Assembly: GCF_000367345.1 (NCBI RefSeq)
Contig: NZ_BARE01000007.1
Coordinates: forward strand, 1 to 64,000
DNA length: 64,000 nucleotides
Reading direction: 5' to 3'
DNA from: Sphingobium xenophagum NBRC 107872
GTDB taxonomy: Bacteria > Pseudomonadota > Alphaproteobacteria > Sphingomonadales > Sphingomonadaceae
The notes beneath the pieces are model-generated. The model was not told the origin of the DNA. It made no database searches and saw only the letters and a program-made list of their open reading frames with translations. The translations under genes and the position numbers were made by a program. Below, piece by piece: positions 45,959 through 55,967 of the stretch. Within the stretch, counting starts at the first letter, position 1; each line of letters starts with the position of its first letter.

Positions 45959-47200
45959 TCACATCTCCACGCCGAGCGCGTCGGCGACGGTGAAAATATC
46001 CTTGTCCCCCCGGCCAGACAGGTTGACGACGATGATCTTGTCCGCATCCATGGTCGGCGCAACCTGCTCCGCCGCAGCGATGGCATGGGCGGATTCGAGG
46101 GCAGGGATGATGCCTTCCAGCGCAGACAGTCTCTGGAAACTCGCCAGTGCTTCATCGTCGGTAACCGGCATATATTGGACCCGGCCAATTTCGTGCAGCC
46201 AGCTATGTTCCGGCCCGATGCCCGGATAATCCAGCCCAGCCGAAATGCTGTGCGCCTCGGTAATCTGACCGTCCTCATCCTGAAGCAGATAGGTGCGATT
46301 GCCGTGCAATATGCCCGACGCGCCGCCCGCCAGGGATGCGGCATGCTTGCCGGTCAGTCCTTCGCCCGCCGCTTCCACACCGATCATCGCAACGTCCGTG
46401 TCGTCCAGGAAGGGATGGAACATGCCGATGGCGTTGGAACCGCCGCCGACCGGGGCGATCAGCATATCGGGCAGGCGCCCTTCGGCTTCCATCATCTGCG
46501 TCTTGATTTCCTTGCCGATGATCGACTGAAAATCACGCACCAGTTCGGGGTAGGGATGCGGACCCGCGGCCGTGCCGATGATGTAGAATGTATCATGCAC
46601 ATTCGACACCCAATGGCGTAGCGCGTCGTTCATAGAATCTTTCAGCGTGGCTGATCCCGACGTCACCGGAATGACCTCAGCGCCCAGCAATTTCATGCGG
46701 AACACATTGGGCTTCTGGCGCTCGACATCCTTGGCGCCCATGAAAATCTTGCATTCCATACCGAACAGCGCGGCGACGGTCGCCGTCGCGACACCATGCT
46801 GGCCAGCGCCGGTTTCGGCGATCACCTTCTTCTTGCCCATGCGACGGGCGAGCAGCGCCTGGCCGATGCAATTGTTGATCTTGTGCGCGCCGGTGTGGTT
46901 GAGTTCCTCGCGCTTCAGATAGATTTTCGCGCCTTTTCCGGCAGGCGCGTCCTTGCGCAGCGCTTCGGTCAGCCGGGCTGCGTGATATAGCGGGTTGGGG
47001 CGTCCGACATATTGTTTGAGAAGATAATCATATTCCTCCTCAAACGCCGGATCGGCCTTCGCCGCGCGATAGACTTTTTCAAGGTCCAGGATCAGCGGCA
47101 TCAAGGTTTCGGCGACGTAGCGCCCGCCAAACTGGCCGAAATGGCCACTGGCATCGGGCTGGCTGCGCAGGCTGTTGGGCAAGCTGATAGTGTCGGTCAT
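45959..47200 (-). CDS. trpB: Tryptophan synthase beta subunit
   Basis: A 413-residue PLP enzyme that joins indole to serine. The [11 protein letters not shown] start, PLD lysine region [13 protein letters not shown] (Lys about 98), [13 protein letters not shown] and [10 protein letters not shown] are textbook TrpB. ATG 47200 is chosen over TTG 47224. It is 98 bases after trpF. Confidence 0.96.
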   Translation of the reverse strand: MTDTISLPNSLRSQPDASGHFGQFGGRYVAETLMPLILDLEKVYRAAKADPAFEEEYDYLLKQYVGRPNPLYHAARLTEALRKDAPAGKGAKIYLKREELNHTGAHKINNCIGQALLARRMGKKKVIAETGAGQHGVATATVAALFGMECKIFMGAKDVERQKPNVFRMKLLGAEVIPVTSGSATLKDSMNDALRHWVSNVHDTFYIIGTAAGPHPYPELVRDFQSIIGKEIKTQMMEAEGRLPDMLIAPVGGGSNAIGMFHPFLDDTDVAMIGVEAAGEGLTGKHAASLAGGASGILHGNRTYLLQDEDGQITEAHSISAGLDYPGIGPEHSWLHEIGRVQYMPVTDDEALASFQRLSALEGIIPALESAHAIAAAEQVAPTMDADKIIVVNLSGRGDKDIFTVADALGVEM

Positions 47201-47298
47201 GATCGTTTCAGTCTCTTGGGTCAAAATGGGCGTTCGCTTCGGTCGGGGAAGCGATCAGCGCCATCGTGTCCCGATGCGCTCGACAGGGGCGAACAGCG

Positions 47299-47943
47299 TC
47301 AACATTGGGAAACCGCTTTGCAGAAGGTGATGATCTTGTCCATATCCTTGATGCCCGGCGCGCTTTCCACGCCCGACGAAACGTCGATCAGGGGCGCGCC
47401 GGTTATGCGGACGGCTTCGGCGACATTGTCCACCGACAGGCCACCCGACAGGCCCCATGGTCCCGACACTGCCACACCGCGCAGCAAGGTCCAGTCGAAC
47501 CGCAATCCCATGCCGCCGGGCAGTGCCGCGCCATCGGGCGTCTTGGCGTCAAACAGCAGCCGGTCGACCGCGCCGGTATAGGCGCTGGCCGCGTCGATGT
47601 CGGCGCGTGTCTTGACCGAAATCGCTTTCCATACCGACAGGCCGGAGCGATGGCGGATCGCCGCTGCGCGCTGCGCACTTTCCTTGCCATGGAGTTGCAG
47701 GGCGGTGAGCGCGCCGGTCGCGACCAGTTCGTCCAGCATCTCGTCGGTCGGATCAACCACCACGCCAACCCGCTCGACATGGGCAGGGGCGATGGCGGCG
47801 AGCGCCCTGATCTGGCCGGTATCGACGTGGCGCGGGCTTTTGGGGAAATGGACAAAGCCGATATGGCTGGCACCGGCGCGCGCGGCGGCACCTACCGTAT
47901 CGGCAGTCGAAAGGCCGCAAATCTTGATCGCGAGTCGGGACAT
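47299..47943 (-). CDS. trpF: Phosphoribosylanthranilate isomerase
   Basis: A 214-residue TIM barrel. IKICGLSTADTV at the N-terminus has the catalytic Cys, and LQLHGKES, GLSGGLSVDNV and IDVSSGVESAPGIKD follow. ATG 47943 gives the usual family start. A GTG at 47979 that overlaps the upstream stop (GTGA) would add twelve residues and is possible. trpE, trpD and trpC are not in the window. Confidence 0.94.
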   Translation of the reverse strand: MSRLAIKICGLSTADTVGAAARAGASHIGFVHFPKSPRHVDTGQIRALAAIAPAHVERVGVVVDPTDEMLDELVATGALTALQLHGKESAQRAAAIRHRSGLSVWKAISVKTRADIDAASAYTGAVDRLLFDAKTPDGAALPGGMGLRFDWTLLRGVAVSGPWGLSGGLSVDNVAEAVRITGAPLIDVSSGVESAPGIKDMDKIITFCKAVSQC

Positions 47944-47975
47944 GGCAGGGGCTTTAGCCGCGATGCAGCGCGAAG

Positions 47976-48869
47976 TCACATGACCGGAGGGGCATTGGCG
48001 GGCAGAATCGGGGGCATGTGGTCCGGTTGGGTCAGGTCCATATCATGCAGCGCCAGCCATTGGTCGGCATGGTCGATACAGGCCCGCCCCAGAAACTGGT
48101 CCAGCGTCGCGACTATGTCTGCGTCACTGTCGATGCGCGGATCGAGCGGCGGATGCCAGTGCAGATCGAAACATGGTCCATCGGTACGGGCGAGATAGAA
48201 GGGCAGGAATTTTGCGCCTACCTTGCGCGCCAGCCGCAGGGCGACCGACAGATTGCCCGACGGCATCAGGTCGCGACCGAATGTCGGGAACCAGACTTGC
48301 AACTCCCGCCGCTCGTCCACCAATATATAGAGCGTCGCCCGGTCTTTCTGGGTCAGATGCTTGAACACGCCGCGCGCCGCGCCTTCGCCGCTGATCGCTT
48401 CGCCCATATAGCTTTGCCGCGCTTTCTTGAGCAGTGCGGCCTGCGCTGGATTGTCGGGTGGGTCATATATGCCCAGCCCCGGCCGGTCGGTCGACGCCTT
48501 GATATGGGCGGCCAGCAAATCCCAGTTGCCGGTATGGACGGTCAGGCTGATCATCGGTCCCGGCCCGTCCAGCACCGCCTGATAGCCGGCTCGGTCGATG
48601 ACGTTGACGTGCCGTTCATTGACGAGCCGGTCGATATTGGCCAGTTCACCCAGCGTCCGCCCGATATTGAACCAGCGCCGGGTCAGCATCGCCTCGCGCT
48701 CCGCCTCCCCAAGGTCCGGTCGCAGGATCGCCAGATTGGCGCGCGCACGGGTGTCGCGCAGCTTCATGCGTGGACGGGCGAAGGTGACCGATAGCCAGCC
48801 GCCGAGCCAGGACGCGATACGCGCAGGCAACAGCCGCAGCAGGGCAAAGAGAAAGGGGTTGGAGAGCAT
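47976..48869 (-). CDS. LpxL/HtrB-family lipid acyltransferase
   Basis: A 297-residue protein of the lauroyl/myristoyl acyltransferase family. The catalytic H(X)4D motif is HTGNWD (about residue 112). An N-terminal hydrophobic anchor (FLFALLRLLPARIASWLGGWL) and the RANLAILRPDLGEAERE segment are typical. In enterics such enzymes finish lipid A. Sphingomonads generally replace lipopolysaccharide with glycosphingolipids, so the real acceptor here is uncertain. It lies just upstream of trpF and heads that run of genes. Confidence 0.83.
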   Translation of the reverse strand: MLSNPFLFALLRLLPARIASWLGGWLSVTFARPRMKLRDTRARANLAILRPDLGEAEREAMLTRRWFNIGRTLGELANIDRLVNERHVNVIDRAGYQAVLDGPGPMISLTVHTGNWDLLAAHIKASTDRPGLGIYDPPDNPAQAALLKKARQSYMGEAISGEGAARGVFKHLTQKDRATLYILVDERRELQVWFPTFGRDLMPSGNLSVALRLARKVGAKFLPFYLARTDGPCFDLHWHPPLDPRIDSDADIVATLDQFLGRACIDHADQWLALHDMDLTQPDHMPPILPANAPPVM

Positions 48870-48922
48870 GGCGATAGCGTCATACAGATGCGGCCGAGAC
48901 GGTAAAGGGGCGCTGGCGTAAC

Positions 48923-50056
48923 ATGCTGTGGCTATGGATATTTCTTCAGGGACTTAGCCTGCTGGGCGTCGTCAACTACTGGCGCCACCTGCCGAGGGAC
49001 CGCAAGATCGAGAAACCCGACGGCGTGGTCATGCTATTATCGGTGCGTGACGATTGGGATGGCGGACCAGACCTGATCGCCCGGCTGAAAGCCCAGACGG
49101 CGCGCTTCCGCTTACTGATCACGACGTCAGGCCAATGCGCTGCCGCCGATGCTTTGGCCGCGCGGGAGAATGGCTGGGTAGAGGTCGTCAATGCCGGGGT
49201 CGCCAGCGATGAAGGGCAGAAAGTCCACAAGCTGCGCGCAGCGTTGCGGGCATTGCGGCCTGACGATCGCTATGTCCTGTTCATTGACGCCGACATCGAA
49301 CCGCCCGCGCGCCTCGTTGGTCGCTTGCTGTTTCCGCTGGTCCGGGGAAAGGCGGATATCGTCACTGGCTACCGCATGCTTTTGCCCGAACGCGGGCCGA
49401 TGCTGGCGCTGGTCGGCGCGGTGGAGATGCAATTGGCGACTCTCCCACGCTTCGCCAGCGCGACCATGCCATGGGGCGGGGCGATGGCGTTGACGCGCGA
49501 CGTGGCCGATCGGCTGGACCTTGACCGGGTGATGGCGGGGCGACTGTCCGACGACATGGCGATTGGCCTGGCTGGCTGGCGCGCCAAGCTGCGGTTGCGG
49601 CCAGTGCGCGATCTGCTCGTGGCCAGCCCGCTGGCGGGCGATGCGGCGCAGGTGCTGGGCTTTGGTGTGCGGCAGTATCGGCATATCGTCACCAACAGCC
49701 CCGGCATGTGGGCGCTCGCAACGCTGGTGGTCGCGGTACAGGCAGCAGCCTGGGCCTGGGCGCTGGTCTGGGGTGGCGGCGCGATGATCGCTGTCGGCTA
49801 TGGCGCGGCATGGGGACGGGCGCTGACGCGAAGGGCGATTTTGGACAGCGTTCTGGAGCCGGATCAGGCGAGCCGCGCCCGGCGGTCGCTGTGGTGGGAC
49901 GTTGTCGCACCTTTTGCGGTGACCTGGGCACATCTCATCGTCCAAATCGCCGCTGCATCATCATCGCGCATCCGCTGGGGCGGGTGGGATTATTGGGTCA
50001 GGCGGGGAATGGTCGTGCGGATGTGCCGGATGGATCAGAATCCGGCCGGAAACTGA
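48923..50056 (+). CDS. Ceramide-glucosyltransferase-like GT2/GT21 glycosyltransferase
   Basis: A 377-residue membrane glycosyltransferase. An N-terminal helix (LWIFLQGLSLLGVVNYW) is followed by the GT-A domain: metal/nucleotide motif FIDADIEPP (about 127-135), MPWGGAMALTRDV, catalytic-base region LSDDMAIGLAGW and QYRHI in place of the usual QxxRW. The C-terminal part has membrane helices. This pattern (D, DxD, D, QxxR) is shared with ceramide glucosyltransferases and HpnI-like enzymes. Divergent from the acyltransferase; a role in glycosphingolipid synthesis is plausible. Confidence 0.78.
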   Translation: MLWLWIFLQGLSLLGVVNYWRHLPRDRKIEKPDGVVMLLSVRDDWDGGPDLIARLKAQTARFRLLITTSGQCAAADALAARENGWVEVVNAGVASDEGQKVHKLRAALRALRPDDRYVLFIDADIEPPARLVGRLLFPLVRGKADIVTGYRMLLPERGPMLALVGAVEMQLATLPRFASATMPWGGAMALTRDVADRLDLDRVMAGRLSDDMAIGLAGWRAKLRLRPVRDLLVASPLAGDAAQVLGFGVRQYRHIVTNSPGMWALATLVVAVQAAAWAWALVWGGGAMIAVGYGAAWGRALTRRAILDSVLEPDQASRARRSLWWDVVAPFAVTWAHLIVQIAAASSSRIRWGGWDYWVRRGMVVRMCRMDQNPAGN

Positions 50057-50382
50057 TGCAGCCCATCTTCCCCGATACGCAGCACCACCTTGCCCGCGAC
50101 CGCACTCAACGGCAGGTCGCCATATAGGTGCGGAAAGAGCGCGCCGCCGCGCGACTCTTCCCACTTGATCGCCTCGCCGAACGGAGCCAGATCGACCATC
50201 ACCATCACCAGCCGATCCTGCCCGGCAAAATGCTTCGCCGCCGTCTCCGCCGCCTGATCGCGGGTCGACATGTGGATATAGCCATCGGCCAGATCGACCG
50301 GCGCGCCCGCAAACACGCCGTCGGCCTTCAACTGCGCATACTGGTCCGCCGTCAATATCTTGTAGGCGAACAGATCACTCAT
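50035..50382 (-). CDS. DUF952 family protein
   Basis: A 115-residue protein with the family's hallmark stretches AYKILTADQYAQLKADG, DLADGYIHMSTRDQ and WEESRGGALFPHLYGDLPL. A small ADP-ribosyltransferase-like fold is assumed for the family but no activity is proven. Its start overlaps the gyrA stop (ATGA). Its last 22 bases overlap the end of the convergent glycosyltransferase gene. Confidence 0.88.
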   Translation of the reverse strand: MSDLFAYKILTADQYAQLKADGVFAGAPVDLADGYIHMSTRDQAAETAAKHFAGQDRLVMVMVDLAPFGEAIKWEESRGGALFPHLYGDLPLSAVAGKVVLRIGEDGLHQFPAGF

Positions 50383-53042
50383 GCCTCGGCTTCGTCCTCG
50401 TCATTCTCTTCGATCCGTGCTGCGCTGACGACATGCTCGTCCTTGGCCACGTCGAACAGGCGGACGCCCGCGGAATTGCGGCCGATGACGCGCAGGCTGT
50501 CGAGGCCCATGCGGATCAGCTTGGCCTGATCGGTCACCAGCATCAGATGATCTCCATGCGTGACCGGGAAACTGCCGACGACCGGTCCATTGCGACCGAT
50601 ATTGTCGATATTGGTGATGCCCTGGCCACCACGTCCAGTGCGGCGATAATCATAGGCGGACGACAGCTTGCCATATCCATTGGCGCAGACGGTCAGGATG
50701 AACTGCTCGCGCTCCTTCATCAGCGCAAACATCGCCTGATCGGCCATTTCGCCGTCCTTTTCAGGCTTCCACGGGGCGTAGCGGAGATATTCCTCGCGCT
50801 GTTCCTGATTGGCGCCTGATCGATGCAGGATGGACAAGGAGATGACTTCATCGTCGCTCTTGAGCGTCATGCCGCGCACGCCGGTCGACGTGCGGCTCTG
50901 AAACTCGCGCACATCAGTTGCGGCAAAGCGGATCGCCTTGCCCTGGCGCGTGGCGAGCAGCACGTCATCATTCTCGGTCAGGAGCGCTACGCCGATCAGC
51001 CGGTCTTCGCTGCCTTCGTCGAACCGCATCGCCAGCTTGCCATTGCTCGGCACATTGGCAAAAGCGTCCATGCTGTTACGCCGGACCGTGCCGTTCGCGG
51101 TGGCGAACATGACGTGCAGGTCTTTCCAGCTATCCTCATCTTCGGGCAGCGGCAGCACGGTGCGGATGGTTTCGCCGGGACCAAGCGGCAGCAGGTTGAC
51201 CATCGGCCGCCCGCGCGTCGCGGGGCCGCCTTCGGGCAGGCGCCACACCTTCATGCGATAGACTTTGCCGGCGGTAGAGAAGAACAGCACCGGCGTATGG
51301 GTCGACGTCACGAACAATTCGGTGATGGCGTCCTCATCCTTGGTCGCCATGCCGGACCGGCCCTTGCCACCACGCGCCTGTGCGCGGAAGCTCTCCAGCG
51401 GCGTGCGCTTGATATAGCCCTGCACCGTGACGGTGACGACCATATCCTCTCGCTCGATCAGATCTTCATCTTCGATCCCGTCGGCAGCGGCGGTGATTTC
51501 GGACAAACGGGGTGTAGCGAATTCCCGTTCAATCTCTTCAAACTCTTCCCTCATGACGGCATAGAGTTTGACCCGATCGCCCAGGATCGCCAGATATTCG
51601 GCGATCGCGTCGGCCAGTTCGGCCAGTTCCTTGCCGATTTCGTCGCGGCCCAGCGCCGTCAGACGATGCAGGCGCAGGTCGAGGATGGCGCGGACCTGAA
51701 GGTCGGACAGCTTGTAGAAATCCCCGGCCACTTCGACGTCGATCGCCTCGACCAGCCGGATATAGGGCGCGATCTCGCCAATCGGCCATTCGCGCGCCAG
51801 CAGCTTCTCGCGCGCTTCGGCGGGACTGGACGATCCACGGATGATGCGGACCATTTCATCGAGATTGCTGACGGCAACGACCAGACCCAGCAAGATATGC
51901 GCCCGGTCGCGGGCCTTGTTCAGCTCGAACTTGGTGCGGCGGGTGATCACCTCTTCGCGGAACTTGACGAAGGCTTCGATGATGTCGCGCAGGTTCAGCA
52001 GTTCGGGGCGGCCGCCGCGAATGGCCAGCATATTGGCCGGGAAGCTCGATTGGGCGGGGGTGTTGCGCCACAATTGGTTCAAAACGACTTCGGGGGTCGC
52101 ATCGCGCTTCAGGTCCATGACGATCCGCACGCCTTCGCGGCTGGATTCGTCGCGAATGTCGCTGATCCCCTCGATCCGCTTTTCCTTGGCGGCTTCGGCA
52201 ATCTTTTCGACCAGACCGTTTTTGCCGACCTGATAGGGAATGGCGGTCAGAACGATCGACTGGCGATCGCCGCGCCCTTCCTCGACCACATGACGCGACC
52301 GCATCATGATGGAGCCGCGGCCGGTGTGATAGGCGCTGCGTGCGCCGGACTGGCCCAGGATCAGCGGCGCGGTCGGGAAATCGGGACCGGGGACGATCGC
52401 GATCAGTTCGTCGATCGTGATGCCGGGATTGTCGATATAGGCAAGGCACGCGCGCAACACTTCGCCCAGATTATGGGGCGGGATGTTGGTCGCCATGCCC
52501 ACCGCGATGCCGCCCGCGCCGTTGACCAGCAGGTTGGGGAAGCGGGCGGGCAGAACCTGCGGTTCGCTTTCCGATGCGTCATAGTTGGGGGTGAAGTCGA
52601 CCGTATCCTTGTCGAGATCCTCCAGCAGGGCGTTGGCGACCTTGGCCAGGCGCGCTTCGGTATAACGCATAGCGGCTGGCGGGTCGGGGTCCATCGAACC
52701 GAAATTTCCCTGACCATCGATCAGCGGCACGCGCATCGACCAGTCCTGCGTCATGCGGGCCAATGCGTCATAGATCGAACTGTCGCCATGGGGGTGATAT
52801 TTACCCATGACTTCGCCGACGAGACGCGCCGATTTGCGGTAGGGGCGATTATAGACGAAGCCCGATTCCTGGGCGGAGAAGAGAATGCGGCGATGCACCG
52901 GCTTCAACCCGTCGCGCACGTCCGGCAGGGCGCGGGACACGATGACCGACATGGCATAGTCGAGATAGCTCGCCTTCATCTCGTCTACGATGCTGACGGG
53001 GCTGATGTCCGAAGGGTCGGCGAGGCTGGTCTCGTCGTTCAA
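50379..53042 (-). CDS. gyrA: DNA gyrase subunit A
   Basis: An 887-residue topoisomerase subunit. The catalytic Tyr is in [10 protein letters not shown] (residue 127). The quinolone-determining region is [12 protein letters not shown]; Ser88 and Asp92 correspond to E. coli Ser83 and Asp87, the drug-sensitive residues. The six-bladed C-terminal domain begins with a GyrA box reading QARGGKG, where most bacteria have QRRGGKG. An acidic tail ends the protein. Start TTG 53042 with AGAGAA upstream. DUF952 is coupled downstream. The 281 bases upstream (53043-53323), shared with the divergent repeat protein, hold no feature I can name. Confidence 0.96.
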   Translation of the reverse strand: MNDETSLADPSDISPVSIVDEMKASYLDYAMSVIVSRALPDVRDGLKPVHRRILFSAQESGFVYNRPYRKSARLVGEVMGKYHPHGDSSIYDALARMTQDWSMRVPLIDGQGNFGSMDPDPPAAMRYTEARLAKVANALLEDLDKDTVDFTPNYDASESEPQVLPARFPNLLVNGAGGIAVGMATNIPPHNLGEVLRACLAYIDNPGITIDELIAIVPGPDFPTAPLILGQSGARSAYHTGRGSIMMRSRHVVEEGRGDRQSIVLTAIPYQVGKNGLVEKIAEAAKEKRIEGISDIRDESSREGVRIVMDLKRDATPEVVLNQLWRNTPAQSSFPANMLAIRGGRPELLNLRDIIEAFVKFREEVITRRTKFELNKARDRAHILLGLVVAVSNLDEMVRIIRGSSSPAEAREKLLAREWPIGEIAPYIRLVEAIDVEVAGDFYKLSDLQVRAILDLRLHRLTALGRDEIGKELAELADAIAEYLAILGDRVKLYAVMREEFEEIEREFATPRLSEITAAADGIEDEDLIEREDMVVTVTVQGYIKRTPLESFRAQARGGKGRSGMATKDEDAITELFVTSTHTPVLFFSTAGKVYRMKVWRLPEGGPATRGRPMVNLLPLGPGETIRTVLPLPEDEDSWKDLHVMFATANGTVRRNSMDAFANVPSNGKLAMRFDEGSEDRLIGVALLTENDDVLLATRQGKAIRFAATDVREFQSRTSTGVRGMTLKSDDEVISLSILHRSGANQEQREEYLRYAPWKPEKDGEMADQAMFALMKEREQFILTVCANGYGKLSSAYDYRRTGRGGQGITNIDNIGRNGPVVGSFPVTHGDHLMLVTDQAKLIRMGLDSLRVIGRNSAGVRLFDVAKDEHVVSAARIEENDEDEAEA

Positions 53043-53323
53043 GGCGATTCTCTTTTTTGGATGGAATGTGTTTCTGCGTTCGCACTAGCGGAGCGAAACA
53101 AATCTGTCACCCCTCGCGCGCCCACGCGCGCGCCCGCACGGACAGACAACAGGGCCGGGGTGATGACGGCAGCTTTCGGAACGAAGCGCGCGCATGACAG
53201 TTGCAAAATCCGCCGATATAGGCTTGTTCAATGGCCATTCACGCGCCGCCCCCTAATCGGCGCACAACAGACTTAAAGTCGCCCATGGCTTCCCCCGCCC
53301 GGTGCATTGAGGAGATGATGATC

Positions 53324-54598
53324 ATGCGTTTTGTTACCCCGGTGGCGCTCGTACTGGCTTTGGCAGTAGGTGGTGGCGCGATTAGCGCGCCTGCTTTTGC
53401 TGCCAAGAAGGAAGAGAAGAAGGCCGGACCGAAGCTCAATGTTTCGCCCGAAGTCATCAAGGCTCTGCAGGCGGCGCAAAAGGCCGCTGAAGCGCAGGAT
53501 TTCGCTGGCGCCAAGGCTGCCCTGGCCGACGCCGACAGCAAGGCGAAGTCGAACGATGACAAATATCAGATCGGCGCCATCAAGCTGAACACCTCCATCG
53601 CGAGCAAGGATAACGCGCTGCAGGGTGAAGCATTGGCGCAGATGCTCGACAGCGGCCTGACGCCGCCCGAACAGGCTGGCCAGTTCAATGCAGTCGCTGC
53701 CGATCAGGCGCTGGCCGCCAAAAATTACGATCTGGCGATCCAGCGGGCACAGGCCGCGCTTGCTGCGGGTTACAAGCCCGAAGCGATCAACCCGACCCTT
53801 GCCCAGGCCTATTTCGGCAAGGCGGGAACCGGCAACGCATCGGCTGAACCGGCGCGCGGTTTCAACGTTCAGGGTCTTGCCGCGCTCAAGGCTGCTGCTG
53901 ATGCCATGAAGGCTGCCGGGCAGCAGGTGCCGGCCCAATGGTATCAGATCGGCGTTGGCCGGGCCGAAGCGGCCAAGCTGCCCGAAGTGACCGAATGGGC
54001 CAAGATGGCCTATCAGGCTGACCCGAGCGGCGCGAATTTGCGGACGCTGGTGCGGCTGTTCCAGCGCGCCAATCCGAACATCACGAATCGCGAAAATCTC
54101 GACGTGCTGCGCCTCCTGTCGGCGTCCGGTGGTCTGGTGGTCGCAGGTGACTTTCTCGAATATGCCGAAATGGCGTCCAAGACCGGCATCTATGGTGAGG
54201 TCAAATCGTCGATCGACCTGGGCCGTTCCAAGGGTGTACTGAACGCGACGCAGGGTAGCGAACTCTACCAGACCGCCACAGGGCGGATCTCTGGTGACAA
54301 GGGATCGCTGGGTGCGGCCGAAGCCGACTCCAGAAAGGCCGCCAATGGCAAGATCGCCGCGGCGACCGCCGACGCCTATCTGGGCTATGGCGACTATGCC
54401 AAGGCGGCCGCCATGTTCGAACTGGCCAAGGAAAAGGGCGGCGTGGATGCGGACGAAGTCAACACTCGCCTGGGCATCGCCAAGACCATGAGCGGTGACA
54501 ATGCCGGCGCAAAGGCTGCGTTTGAAGCGGTACAGGGCGGCGCGCGCAAGCAGATCGCCGGTCTGTGGCTCGCCTATCTGGGCACCAAGGGCGCCTGA
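53324..54598 (+). CDS. Secreted TPR-like repeat protein, paralogue 1
   Basis: A 424-residue exported protein. The signal peptide (MRFVTPVALVLALAVGG...APAFA) is cleaved near residue 26. The rest is helical with repeated Ala-rich pairs such as ALQAAQKAAEAQDFAGAKAALADAD and YAKAAAMFELAKEKGGVDADEVNTRLGIAK, like degenerate TPR or Sel1 repeats. GGAG nine bases before ATG 53324 decides among three close ATGs. A partner in the envelope is likely but unknown. The next gene is its paralogue. Confidence 0.75.
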   Translation: MRFVTPVALVLALAVGGGAISAPAFAAKKEEKKAGPKLNVSPEVIKALQAAQKAAEAQDFAGAKAALADADSKAKSNDDKYQIGAIKLNTSIASKDNALQGEALAQMLDSGLTPPEQAGQFNAVAADQALAAKNYDLAIQRAQAALAAGYKPEAINPTLAQAYFGKAGTGNASAEPARGFNVQGLAALKAAADAMKAAGQQVPAQWYQIGVGRAEAAKLPEVTEWAKMAYQADPSGANLRTLVRLFQRANPNITNRENLDVLRLLSASGGLVVAGDFLEYAEMASKTGIYGEVKSSIDLGRSKGVLNATQGSELYQTATGRISGDKGSLGAAEADSRKAANGKIAAATADAYLGYGDYAKAAAMFELAKEKGGVDADEVNTRLGIAKTMSGDNAGAKAAFEAVQGGARKQIAGLWLAYLGTKGA

Positions 54599-54606
54599 CG
54601 GAATAT

Positions 54607-54639
54607 GCGCCGTCGCCCTGATGGCGGCGGCGCGTTTTT
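54607..54639 (+). terminator. Terminator after repeat protein 1
   Basis: An 11-bp stem GCGCCGTCGCC / GGCGGCGGCGC (one G-T pair, 5-base loop) is followed by GTTTTTGATTTTTTG. It sits eight bases past the stop, so paralogue 2 probably has its own promoter. Confidence 0.85.
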
Positions 54640-54683
54640 GATTTTTTGCTGATATTGATGCGTCCGGGGAGGCTGTTGGGGCT

Positions 54684-55925
54684 ATGCGATTTCTAACCTG
54701 TGTTTTTGCGGGCCTGCCGATTGTGTCGGCTGCGGCGTTGCTGGTGGCAACACCCGCACTCGCGAAAAAGAAGGTTGCTGCCGGTCCCGTCATCGCCATG
54801 TCCGATGCGTTTCGTGCCAATGTGGCTGCTGCGCAGGCCGCGCTGCAATCGCGTGACGTGGCCACCGCCAGCGCGCGGATCATGGCGCTGGCGCCAATGT
54901 CCGACATTGAAAATTATGTTGCGGCGGGGCTGCGGTTCGAACTGGCGGCCCAGCGCGGCGACGTGCAGGCGCAGCGTATTGCCCTGACCGACCTGTTCAA
55001 GACCAACGAGCTGCCCAAGAAGGATGCGCCGCGTCTGCGCTATGTCGCGGGCTATCTTTCCTATGCCGTGGGCAATTATGACGATGCGGTCGCGCAACTC
55101 GATTATGCCAAGACCCTTGGCTATGATGGGATAGATGCGCTGCTGCTGCGGGCCGATATTGCCCTTCGCCGCAACAAGCCCAAGGAGGCAAGGCCGTTCG
55201 TGCAGCAGGCGCTGGCGCGTCAGCGGGCGTCCGGTCAACCCGTGCCACTCGCCTGGTCCGACCGGGCGATTTCCATGGCCTATCAGGCGGGCGACTGGAC
55301 CGAGGTCGGTCAACTCTATCGCGAACGGCTGACCCAGGCGGGCGCGCGGGAAGATTGGCGCTCGGCGATCACCAATTATCTGTCGGCCGCGGGCATCGAT
55401 TCGCAACTCCAGCTCGACCTGTATCGCCTGCAGGCGGCCAATGGCGCGATGGCGAGCGAGCGGGACTATCAGGCCTACGCCCAACTGGCGGAGAAGGCCG
55501 GCTATTTCGCCGAGGCCAAATCCATCATCGAGGCAGGGCGCAAGGTCGGCAAGCTGACGGTGACCCAGCCCGCCACCGCATTGCTGCTGAAAGCCGTAAC
55601 GCCCAAGGCGACCAAGGAAATCGCCGCCCTGCCTGCGCAGGCGAAGAAGGCGGCGGCGGCGTCATCTGGCAAGGACGCGCAGGAGGTGGGTGACAGCTAT
55701 TTTTCGCTGGGCCAATTCCCCCAGGCGGTGGAGCAGTATCGCCTGGCGCTTGCCAAGGGCGGGGTCGATGCAGGCCGCGTCAATGCCCGGCTGGGCGTGG
55801 CGCTGGCGCGGTCAGGCGATTTGCCCGGCGCGCAGGCGGCATTGAGCCAGGCCAGTGGCAACTGGGCCAGCGTGGCAGGCTTCTGGTCCGTCTGGGTTGA
55901 TCAACAAAGCCGCAAGGTCGCGTGA
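54684..55925 (+). CDS. Secreted TPR-like repeat protein, paralogue 2
   Basis: A 413-residue exported protein with a signal peptide (cleaved near PALA, about residue 27). It shares its layout with the preceding gene. Both open MRF, both have ALAxKKK/AKKEEKK after the signal, and both end in a clear TPR unit; compare QFPQAVEQYRLALAKGGVDAGRVNARLGVALARSGD with the matching tail of paralogue 1. Tandem duplication followed by divergence is the simplest reading. Function unknown. Confidence 0.75.
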   Translation: MRFLTCVFAGLPIVSAAALLVATPALAKKKVAAGPVIAMSDAFRANVAAAQAALQSRDVATASARIMALAPMSDIENYVAAGLRFELAAQRGDVQAQRIALTDLFKTNELPKKDAPRLRYVAGYLSYAVGNYDDAVAQLDYAKTLGYDGIDALLLRADIALRRNKPKEARPFVQQALARQRASGQPVPLAWSDRAISMAYQAGDWTEVGQLYRERLTQAGAREDWRSAITNYLSAAGIDSQLQLDLYRLQAANGAMASERDYQAYAQLAEKAGYFAEAKSIIEAGRKVGKLTVTQPATALLLKAVTPKATKEIAALPAQAKKAAAASSGKDAQEVGDSYFSLGQFPQAVEQYRLALAKGGVDAGRVNARLGVALARSGDLPGAQAALSQASGNWASVAGFWSVWVDQQSRKVA

Positions 55926-55967
55926 GGATGTGCCGGATCAGCCTGTGATCCGGCCACAGCCTGACAC

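Noticed and set aside
50823..53276. An 817-codon open frame on the plus strand opposite gyrA
   Set aside because: It lies wholly antisense to an unmistakable gyrA and reads as low-complexity Arg/His/Gln/Gly-rich sequence. Long empty antisense frames are expected from GC-rich codon usage.
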